Shown piece by piece: positions 57,101 to 64,000 of a stretch of DNA of 64,000 nt. How positions within the stretch are numbered: the stretch's first letter is position 1; every line of letters begins with the position of its first letter. The DNA is from Aurantiochytrium sp. KH105 (lineage: Eukaryota > Sar > Bigyra > Thraustochytrida > Thraustochytriidae). Made by a program: the position numbers and the translations under genes. The notes beneath the pieces are model-generated. The model saw only the letters and a program-made list of their open reading frames with translations. It ran no database searches and was not told where the DNA came from. The stretch is taken from the NCBI GenBank assembly GCA_003116975.1, contig BGKB01000027.1:248001-312000 (forward strand), in the 5' to 3' direction.

Positions 57101-60100
57101 ATGCGTGCTTTCTTGCCTTTCAGAATCAAAGCGAAATCGAAGAACCTCATTACGCTAACGGATTCGAGGCACTTTGGTGCGATCAGCAATGGCTGCAGAG
57201 CAGTCCGGAATCCACAACATGGCGGTGCGTTGTCTATCGTCGAGATTCTTTGCGCTTCGATTGGGACATCTTCTCTCCAACGGGAAAGCTTGTCGTTTCC
57301 GCGAGAGGATTTACTTTAGGGAAGACGCGTGTAACCCGCTCCTCATCAGTCCCTCTGCAACGCCAGCACGTGGTTGTGTGCCGTTCTGTCTGGCAATTCC
57401 TAAGCAGCAATGAACTCGCTTCGCAGCGTCGCGTAGAGCCGGATGTTGTCATTAGCGAACCGTGCTGCGAATCGCTTCATAAGCGCATTCAAGGACTTCT
57501 CGAATCGACAAATCGACCACGCGTGTGTGTTCGTATCCAAGACTCTGCACAAGAGGGCTACATTCGCTCGCTGCGGCGTGAAGAGCCAGCATGGCCACTT
57601 CATATGTATTGCGGCCCCGATCACGAGTACGTTGTCGTTCTCGAGGATGAGCCAGAGGTTCTCGTATCTGGGCCAGATCAACTTGCTGTGCGTCGGCTGA
57701 TTCCTCTAGAAGATACCCGTGAGAGCACGATCACGAGTCCTTCGCCTGTCGTCTGCCCTGTTGAAAATGGAACCTATCTGATTTCCGGCGGAGCAGGTGC
57801 CATTGGGTTGAGGATGGCTCGTGAATTACTTGCACGTGGTGCTGGCAAAGTTCTTTTGTTGGGTCGCTCGAAGATGCCGAGCGGTCAATCAGCTGCATCT
57901 CTTCAGGGCTCTGTGTACCTGCAGTGTGACATTAGCGATGAGGCAAGTGTCCGCAGGGTTGTTGGGCCCTATGCGAACGAAATCCGGGGCGTCATCCACT
58001 GTGCAGGCGTTCTTCGCGATGGGATGATTGGAAAACTTTCCCATTTTAGCGAGGTTTTCGCCGGCAAAGTTGTTGGCGCAGAGTCGCTCATGAAAGTCAT
58101 TGACCCGCTTCGTGATACGCTTGACTTTTTCATACTTTGTTCTTCGGTCACTTCGTGCCTAGGAAGCGCGGGTCAAGCCAATTATGCTGCTGCAAATTCC
58201 GTCCTTGACGCACTTGCAGAGGCTGCAGCGTCAGAAAAGGTCGTTAGTATTCAGTGGGGGCCATGGCACGGCCCACAAAGCATGGCAGCTGCATCTGCGA
58301 CGAGGTGGGAACGTCTAGGACTGCCTCCCATGGATCCAGATGTCGCCACTGATGCGTTATTCTCTCTTAAGCGTGGTTGCGGTCCTGTAGTCTGTATTGC
58401 AGGCATGGATCCTCATGCCCCAGGAGCAGCAAGTTCGTGGGCTCGCGAACCCATGGTGCGGGAGCTCTTTCACCATGCGAACACAATGCCATCTTCAAAA
58501 TCCAGGACAACGTCTGATGACGCGCGGGTGCTGGTTCGCCGCATTTCCTCTACTTTCATTGACGATTATGACGTTGGCGAGAACGAGATGACACCATGGC
58601 GTGATGCTGGTATGGACTCACTCGCAATGGTAGAATTTCGCAATATGCTGCGCATGGCAATTCCAGAGCACATTACGTTGCGAGACACCGTGCTCTTTGA
58701 CTATCCAACCCCTCGTGCGCTTATTGACTATTTGTCAGAGGCTATGGATGGTTCTCGTGTGCCTAGTCAGGGCCAAAATCTCGAAATGGTAGTCTCTGCT
58801 GCTTCGAGTGGTGCCTTGGCTGTCGCCGGAGTTGCTTGCCGACTTCCGGGGGGAGTCGACTCCCCTGCAGCATTTTGGGATCTTTTGCAGAGTGGACGTG
58901 ACACCATGACCGATATTCCTCTGGGCCGGTTCGACTGGGAAAAGTCTTCAGATCGTCTCTATGCTCGAAAAGCTGCCTTTGTGGACAACGTGGACCGCTT
59001 TGACGCCAACAAATTTAAGATCGCGCCCGTTGAAGCACAGCAAATGGACCCGCAACAGAGACTTGCACTTGAAGTTGCCTCCGAGGCACTCGAAGACGCT
59101 CAGTTGGATGCGGACGCTCGAGTTGGGGTCTTTGCTGGCGTCATGACCAACGATTGGGCTCGGCTCATGGACCCAGCCAAGCCTACGGCATATTCTGCGT
59201 CAGGTCAGATTCCTTGCGTTCTCGCCAACCGAATCTCCTATGTTCTCGGCCTTCAAGGTCCGTCCATGGCAATCGACACTGCATGCAGTTCTTCCCTTGT
59301 GGCGCTGGACGTCGCAGCTGCATCGTTGAGTCGCGGAGACTGTGACGCAGCAATCGTGCTTGGTGTGAACCTTATTCTCGACGACGGTGTTCACGCTGAG
59401 GAATGCGCGGCCCGAATGCTTTCAGCCTCGGGGCGCTGTGCAACTTTTTCTGAAGATGCAGACGGCTACGCTCGCGGTGAGGGCTGTGTAGCATTCGTTC
59501 TCGAGCCAGAAGACACTGCAGAGAGAGCTGGCAAGGCAACATGGGGCAGTGTTCTCTCCACCGCAGTCAATCAGGATGGACGAAGCGCCAACTTGACATC
59601 TCCGAATGGTCGAGCACAAGTTGACGTGATCCGCCGAGCACTTGCTCGAGCAAAGCTTGTCGCAAACGATATCAGCTACGTTGAAACGCATGGCACTGGC
59701 ACTCCGCTAGGGGACCCCATCGAAATTGGAGCCTTGAGCGACGCTCTCGACAGTCATACAGGACAGGTTTGTCTGGGTGCTCTCAAAACCGTCATTGGTC
59801 ACGGAGAGGCTGTTGCTGGCGCCTCGGGTGTGCTCAAGGCGTTGCTTTGCATTGAGCACAGCGAGGTTCCAGCCAATTTGCATCAGTCAAAGATGAATTC
59901 CAAGGTCGCAGAGGTCGCTGCGCCTTGGATGCGATTTCCTCAAAAGCGACCATTTGAGTTGCCCGAACAAGCCATTGCAGGCATCTCGGCATTCGGATTT
60001 GGCGGGACAAACGCCCATGCCATCGTGACAGGGCCAAAGGGTCGCGCGCGCACGTCCTCTGAAAGTACGCGAAGAATGAAGAATCAGACCGCCCCGCGTA

Positions 60101-63100
60101 TGCCATGGAAAGAAGATGAGCTCGTCTACAGAATCTCATGGAGTGCTAGCTCTTCTTTTCCTTCCTCTGACAACACCGCCGAATTGACACCAATCCATCA
60201 GGTGCAAACTTTTGAGGATGTCCTCGACGTGGTTCTAAACAAGCCAGCGCATGAAAGACTCAAGGTGACCTTTGTGACCCACGACTCTGCAACGTGTGCC
60301 TTTATTCGCTCGCTGCGGCTCGCTCGTCCTTCATGGCAGCTTCGTCTTGTTGAATCGCCTCGTGCATCGCTGGATGGAGTCATCCTCGACAGGGACGCTC
60401 TCGAGCAACGCGTAGATGATCGTGGTCACGTGAGCATTCCGGTTCTTCAGCGAGCTCCACACTTTGTGCCATACAGTCTCGGTGGCCTTCAGCATCTTGG
60501 TCCTGTACTTATTACAGGAGCATCAGGAGGCATCGGTCGCGCGCTCATTGACTCGCTCCTCGACGCGGGGCTTTCCCAGATTTACGCTCTCTCGCGAAGC
60601 GGCAAGGCCTCGAATGATCCGCGTGTGGAAGCGATTCAGTGCGATGTTTGTGATGCCGCATCAGTGGAGCGCGCCGCAGAATACATTGGGCCAAGCCAGG
60701 TCTCTTTCATCTTGCACGCAGCGGGCATTCTCGAAGAAAAGAGCGTTCTCGAGCTAAATTCCGACACTGTGAAAGCTCACAATTCGGCAAAAGTTCATGG
60801 GACGCGTAATCTTGCTTCGAGCTTTCCGAGTGCTTCACTGATTGCGTTTTCGTCAACATCTTCGGTCTTTGGTATGCGTGACGCTCCTGCATACGCGATG
60901 GCAAACGCTTCTATGGAAGAAGAAATTACTCGTCTGCGCGCAGATGGTGTGCGCGCAGCAAGTTTACTTTGGGATCTATGGGCAGAGACTGGCATGGCGC
61001 ACGCGCGCTCGATGGGTAGTACTAAACGTGGCTTGAGTACCCGCCGGGCTTGCCAGATTCTTGTCGGTGTACTTCAGAATTGGAATGAAACAAACGACCC
61101 TAATGGGCTCATCATTCTCGCAGCGGATCTTGCTCGTTTGCGCCAAAGCTTGGCCAATCCAGCGCTCTTGGACGCACTCGCACCATCTGCAAACCTAGCG
61201 GCTTCGGCGCCTGAGCGAAGTGAGTCTGGCGATCGTTTCGCACCTCATCTGGGTCCTTCTCGACCGCCTCTTTCGCAGAGTCTGCGTCAAGCCTCCACTG
61301 CTGAACGCAAAGCTATCCTGGAAGACTGGCTAATCGTCAATGCTCGGCAGCGCTATACGGACACGAGTGCTACTCTTACGCCCCAAACCTCCTGGCAGCA
61401 GGTCGGTTTCGACTCTCTGTCCATGACCGAATTTACTGCCGCTTTGAATGATGCCATTGGGTTCCGCAACTCGCCGGATGAGCTCTCGGACACTGTCATG
61501 TTCGATTATCCTAACGCGCATGAACTTGCGAGCCACGTAGCCCAGGTGTGGGAATTGGAGTCGCGAAGCTTCGTCAGCGAAGGCAATCCCGCTTCGATAG
61601 TTGCAGACCAAGTGCCTGAAGCAGCTGTTGTGAGCATGGCTCTTCGTTTCCCTGGATCGCGCCTGAACGCAAGTCCTGAGGGATTTTGGGACTTTTTGTG
61701 CAGCGGAGGCGACGCGATGCAGGACATTCCTCCAGAACGCATCCCAACTTTGGCTCGCGACGATGTTGACAAGGAGGACGGGAAACGATTCTCTGGCGTA
61801 TACGTCCGCAGGGGCGCCTTCTTGCACCCAGATCTCTTTGATGCCGACATCCGTGGAGCCTTTCCTTTTTCAGATGCAGAAAGCCTAGCCATGGACCCTC
61901 ATCAACGTCTTGGCCTTCAAGTCGCAGGCGAGGCGCTCGAGTCTGCCAAAGTTGCTGGCGCCAACATGACTTGCGTTGGAGTCTTTGTTGGAGCGCAAAA
62001 TACAGAGTACACGCTGTCCCAGGCTGATCGAGTGGGAACCTTTACTGCGACAAGCACAGCTCTTTCCATCATCGCCAATCGCATTTCCTACGCCTTTGAC
62101 CTGTCTGGCCCCTCTATGACAATCGACACGGCATGTTCTTCATCGCTCGTCGCTCTGGACGCCGCGCTAAAGGCTCTTCACGCAGGTGATTGCACGAGCG
62201 CGCTCGTTTTGGCCGTCGATCTGATGCTTTCGCCCCACCGCTTTGAGACTACCTGCGTGGCACGCATGCTTTCGCCAAACGGTCGTTGCGCGACCTTTTC
62301 GGATGCGGCCGACGGATATGCTCGCGGTGAAGGCTGCGCTGCTTTGGTTGTGACACTTGACCATTCAAGTGAACTTCCAGCTTGGGGCATTGTTCACGGC
62401 ATCGCGCTCAATCAGGACGGCAAGAGTGCAAATTTGACATCTCCGCGTGGGCCCGCCCAAATCGCCTGCATCGAGTCTGCCTTGCAGCGTGCAGGTGTTG
62501 TGGATCGCGATCAAGTCGTCTTTATCGAAGCACATGGCACGGGGACCAAATTAGGCGATCCTCAAGAGCTCGAGGCTCTGTCGACCGTCTTTAAAGAGCG
62601 ACGCAAGCCCTTGCATGTTGGTGCCGTCAAGTCATCGATTGGGCATCTCGAGGCCGCCGCTGGTCTTGCGGGTGTAATCAAGGCACTATTAAGCCTCAAA
62701 CACGGCGTGCTGCCTCCGAATTTGCACTGTGATCAGCTCAATCCCCGTATTGCAAAGCTTCAGACGCGCTGTCCTCTGCGCTTTCCTCAAGGCCAGATGA
62801 TCAAATTGGAACCTGCAGCGCACCGCCTTGCTGGTGTCTCTTCGTTTGGATTTGGTGGCACGAATGCTCACGTGATTCTTGGATCCGTACCGGATGCACG
62901 TGCCGACCGCGCAGCTCGTTGCTTTCGGCCAAACCTCTTTATCGCACCTGCGATCGAACTTCGTCCGGTAACCGGTGTTCCAGGCAAGTGGAAGGAATTA
63001 TTGCTGCCTAGGACCGCAAATCTCATCCGAAACCACCGCGTCGGCTCACTTCCAGTGCTCCCTGCGACATCGTACATGGAGCTCGTGCACCCACTCTTTG

Positions 63101-64000
63101 AAGGGGCCGCCCTGGAGTTTTCGGATCTTGATTTGCGTAGTATGTACTTTCTCGAGATGGCGAGGCGCAGGGAAGCAAAAGCAGACGCCTCTTTGGAGTT
63201 TGATCTCGAGCTAGATGAAGTCACCAGCACTGTGTCGATTTCCTCGGCCCGCGACGGACGCCTTCGAGCGACGATGAAAGTAAGAAAGTTGGAGAACGCG
63301 CCTCCACGAGTTGATCTCGCCATGCTTCGTGAAAAGTGCAGGCGCGAACTCCCAAGTGGCGACGCATTGTACGAAACAATTGGAAACCAATACCAAGGGC
63401 CATTCCGCGCCGTGTCTGCCGCATGGTCTAGCAAGGATGGTGACTTGCTGCTTGGTCGAGTGTCAATGGACCAGTTCGTTTCAGCGGAAACCCTTGCTTC
63501 TGCCTGGCTAGACGCGGCATCGCACGTGGCGCTAGCCGCAATGGACTTGGAGCATCGCAAAAAACCAGTCTATGCAGAGAGTGTAAAGGGCTACATGCTT
63601 GCGGCAGCGAACATGAAGCGCCAAGCCGCTGCCGATCCCTTTGTTTGGTCGTGTCTTACAAAAACGTCAGACAATACTTTCGACATGGAGATCTGCAGAG
63701 ACTCCGGCGAGGTTCTCGCTCAAGTTCGTCAGTTCAGCTTCGGGTTCTTCTCTGCGACGTCATCCGAGATCTCGAAACCGTTGCAAGATTCGACTCGATT
63801 GTGGAGAGATGAGTGGGTCGAGCTTAACCTTGGAAGGGACGACTCGCAACTCGCTGTTGAGGTCATCGATCTTCCTACCGTAGAAAGCTTACTCCCAGAG
63901 TTGGCCCATCGCTTGCGCATGGGTCCATCCAATTCTTATGTAGTGCTGGCGCACACAGCCATGCACTGTGGGCTCATCGCATGCACGCGGCGCGAGTACA
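54118..64000 (+). CDS. multimodular type I polyketide synthase lacking AT domains (3' end beyond window)
   Basis: The frame is open for 9.9 kb (3294 codons) and runs off the window. The ATG at 54118 follows an in-frame TGA directly, so the start is firm. Domain order: unrecognised N-terminal region (1-270); carrier domain, LGLDS Ser303; KS1 about 368-790, Cys524; DH, DHRLGSLEVVP His844 and LLDAAAH Asp991; KR, SGGAGAIG near 1224 and Tyr1356; carrier, MDS Ser1501; KS2, Cys1723; KR, TGASGGIG near 2137; carrier, FDS Ser2433; KS3, Cys2673; DH, NHRVGSLPVLP His2973 and WLDAASH Asp3132; then the edge. Each KS keeps DTACSSS, HGTGT and a GH motif. No acyltransferase GHSxG is present in any module, so acyl units must come from a separate AT. 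It is not the thraustochytrid PUFA-synthase layout. Confidence 0.93.
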   Translation, partial: MAFESYSTRCAQERDLSALERLESFVKPSFRVSVKELKHRVASSNGTSGALILEIPNHHSAARASSASLSSDDSTSASSAPESRSSQSEDNDQLSAGRPYASADNTLIVGVLYFVRANKRKTQQLRYKSVFDQADPEGDTVFWVHLVLDPQARDLLDYFHAAARTYCFDTLGVNNVRALTHCSDVSEGAISSLWDLEDYVTTAKRTDRNLFLHSSHGATFVGLISGYNMRDTVNAGYAVIMQYDREPDTKNAAFDVMRKDATIARVSVSVLRDLVCGAIGLSDEAGHRSFDADRPWFELGLDSVSLMDLHGNLETALNKELDVSFLFAINTFSKLVRAVGDTDEGKGDEASQHAATRTPMPEARGAVSTGLSVLGLGLRFPNHRGADTDLETLEAFHAALHEDDGDNASYKRLVQRARFADQFLEKGISAEQARCIPFAQRLALETAFSALADGPPGLLEAANRRVGVFVGAWDGGCREEMQKTSEDEAASAHAAAGFSTSIIANRISYMLDLSGPSVVVDTACSSSLVALDYACKSIAAGTCEFALVIGVNVVDETNSDSRTALLRQGGFLSSSSACFAFDDRADGYARSEGAGALLLARAGLLPGAQDYARAKVAAVSVNQDGRTVNLHAPNPEAQTTLIQEACRMAGVEPHQVSFVQTHGTGTRLGDPIEAAGLHAALRSSSFPNDSHNVQSPSLAAPEPLFLTSIKSQFGHLEGAAGMIGLIATILALQTRELPANRRLQELNPAVDFDAWNLAPVGSVGPVKLPAEAQSLVAGVSSFGFGGTNAHALLQSVGPLRAREEFASRGPIPWSENFHTIPFAPLLSEPIDLGDKSDLESLVDHRLGSLEVVPGAFWAIIASEMNPGAQLLALGFVSLTQLPVDDDWSISLRRGSKKMAIVNNAGYSVCEATAQYNLSPLQALGSLADTMAACSCALDLSSFYTRLGNRYGPRFQALREARVSDDGVILADLCVDRHYSCSARVSRSILLDAAAHACFLAFQNQSEIEEPHYANGFEALWCDQQWLQSSPESTTWRCVVYRRDSLRFDWDIFSPTGKLVVSARGFTLGKTRVTRSSSVPLQRQHVVVCRSVWQFLSSNELASQRRVEPDVVISEPCCESLHKRIQGLLESTNRPRVCVRIQDSAQEGYIRSLRREEPAWPLHMYCGPDHEYVVVLEDEPEVLVSGPDQLAVRRLIPLEDTRESTITSPSPVVCPVENGTYLISGGAGAIGLRMARELLARGAGKVLLLGRSKMPSGQSAASLQGSVYLQCDISDEASVRRVVGPYANEIRGVIHCAGVLRDGMIGKLSHFSEVFAGKVVGAESLMKVIDPLRDTLDFFILCSSVTSCLGSAGQANYAAANSVLDALAEAAASEKVVSIQWGPWHGPQSMAAASATRWERLGLPPMDPDVATDALFSLKRGCGPVVCIAGMDPHAPGAASSWAREPMVRELFHHANTMPSSKSRTTSDDARVLVRRISSTFIDDYDVGENEMTPWRDAGMDSLAMVEFRNMLRMAIPEHITLRDTVLFDYPTPRALIDYLSEAMDGSRVPSQGQNLEMVVSAASSGALAVAGVACRLPGGVDSPAAFWDLLQSGRDTMTDIPLGRFDWEKSSDRLYARKAAFVDNVDRFDANKFKIAPVEAQQMDPQQRLALEVASEALEDAQLDADARVGVFAGVMTNDWARLMDPAKPTAYSASGQIPCVLANRISYVLGLQGPSMAIDTACSSSLVALDVAAASLSRGDCDAAIVLGVNLILDDGVHAEECAARMLSASGRCATFSEDADGYARGEGCVAFVLEPEDTAERAGKATWGSVLSTAVNQDGRSANLTSPNGRAQVDVIRRALARAKLVANDISYVETHGTGTPLGDPIEIGALSDALDSHTGQVCLGALKTVIGHGEAVAGASGVLKALLCIEHSEVPANLHQSKMNSKVAEVAAPWMRFPQKRPFELPEQAIAGISAFGFGGTNAHAIVTGPKGRARTSSESTRRMKNQTAPRMPWKEDELVYRISWSASSSFPSSDNTAELTPIHQVQTFEDVLDVVLNKPAHERLKVTFVTHDSATCAFIRSLRLARPSWQLRLVESPRASLDGVILDRDALEQRVDDRGHVSIPVLQRAPHFVPYSLGGLQHLGPVLITGASGGIGRALIDSLLDAGLSQIYALSRSGKASNDPRVEAIQCDVCDAASVERAAEYIGPSQVSFILHAAGILEEKSVLELNSDTVKAHNSAKVHGTRNLASSFPSASLIAFSSTSSVFGMRDAPAYAMANASMEEEITRLRADGVRAASLLWDLWAETGMAHARSMGSTKRGLSTRRACQILVGVLQNWNETNDPNGLIILAADLARLRQSLANPALLDALAPSANLAASAPERSESGDRFAPHLGPSRPPLSQSLRQASTAERKAILEDWLIVNARQRYTDTSATLTPQTSWQQVGFDSLSMTEFTAALNDAIGFRNSPDELSDTVMFDYPNAHELASHVAQVWELESRSFVSEGNPASIVADQVPEAAVVSMALRFPGSRLNASPEGFWDFLCSGGDAMQDIPPERIPTLARDDVDKEDGKRFSGVYVRRGAFLHPDLFDADIRGAFPFSDAESLAMDPHQRLGLQVAGEALESAKVAGANMTCVGVFVGAQNTEYTLSQADRVGTFTATSTALSIIANRISYAFDLSGPSMTIDTACSSSLVALDAALKALHAGDCTSALVLAVDLMLSPHRFETTCVARMLSPNGRCATFSDAADGYARGEGCAALVVTLDHSSELPAWGIVHGIALNQDGKSANLTSPRGPAQIACIESALQRAGVVDRDQVVFIEAHGTGTKLGDPQELEALSTVFKERRKPLHVGAVKSSIGHLEAAAGLAGVIKALLSLKHGVLPPNLHCDQLNPRIAKLQTRCPLRFPQGQMIKLEPAAHRLAGVSSFGFGGTNAHVILGSVPDARADRAARCFRPNLFIAPAIELRPVTGVPGKWKELLLPRTANLIRNHRVGSLPVLPATSYMELVHPLFEGAALEFSDLDLRSMYFLEMARRREAKADASLEFDLELDEVTSTVSISSARDGRLRATMKVRKLENAPPRVDLAMLREKCRRELPSGDALYETIGNQYQGPFRAVSAAWSSKDGDLLLGRVSMDQFVSAETLASAWLDAASHVALAAMDLEHRKKPVYAESVKGYMLAAANMKRQAAADPFVWSCLTKTSDNTFDMEICRDSGEVLAQVRQFSFGFFSATSSEISKPLQDSTRLWRDEWVELNLGRDDSQLAVEVIDLPTVESLLPELAHRLRMGPSNSYVVLAHTAMHCGLIACTRREY

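Noticed and set aside
54118-64000. thraustochytrid PUFA synthase subunit
   Set aside because: Those have KS-MAT with many tandem ACPs, or KS-CLF-AT-ER. This protein has repeated KS-(DH)-KR-ACP modules, single carriers and no AT.

Overview
This is a nuclear window from a unicellular eukaryote. It is gene-dense, mostly intron-free and moderately to highly GC-rich. It carries core histone genes, a GATOR1 subunit, kinetochore, coat-adaptor and mitochondrial genes, and a giant multimodular polyketide synthase. Single-exon genes, short convergent spacers, flagellar-type proteins, a TatB-like mitochondrial gene and a large PKS together suggest a stramenopile, most likely a thraustochytrid (Labyrinthulomycetes). 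That assignment is inference, not proof.

Layout. 1-132: basic C-terminal tail of an upstream gene. 304-1257 (-): NECAP-like coat adaptor. 2701-11543 (+): four tandem paralogous AGC-like protein kinases that all carry HED in place of HRD in the catalytic loop. A three-exon gene on the opposite strand, resembling the kinetochore protein Nnf1/PMF1 (6593-7506), sits between kinases 2 and 3. 12211-13519: divergent H2A (SQDY tail) and H2B pair. 14140-15267 (-): BCKDH E1 beta. 16766-18874 (+): TBCCD1. 18942-23057 (-): proline-rich coiled-coil protein with a triple repeat. 23726-27361 (+): calpain-like/androglobin-like protein. 27446-34753 (-): EF-hand/fibronectin-III giant. 35622-37010 (+): NPRL2. 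37185-39182 (-): Rsm22/METTL17. 39966-41543 (+): Golgi-type glycosyltransferase. 41544-46409: the only long gene-poor stretch, with simple repeats, a 25-bp inverted repeat and two broken-looking coding fragments. 46410-47921 (+): type II NADH dehydrogenase. 48363-50198 (+): 2OG-Fe(II) oxygenase-like domain fused to a Ctr copper transporter. 50445-51230 (-): TatB-like protein. 51557-53497 (+): fused P-loop kinase and PfkB sugar kinase. 54118 to the window end (+): a PKS open for 9.9 kb with three KS modules and no acyltransferase domain.

How the genes relate. Five genes point to the mitochondrion (BCKDH E1 beta, METTL17, NDH2, TatB-like; Rsm22-type ribosome assembly belongs to METTL17). TBCCD1, the calpain-like protein and the EF-hand/FN3 protein belong to families linked to centrosome or flagellum, so they may be flagellar-zoospore genes. 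The kinase array looks like a recent lineage-specific expansion with a shared upstream motif.

The most unusual items are the AT-less PKS, the oxygenase-Ctr fusion, the HED kinase array, the dual-kinase fusion and the TatB-like protein. All family calls come from reading translated sequence by eye. No database search was run.
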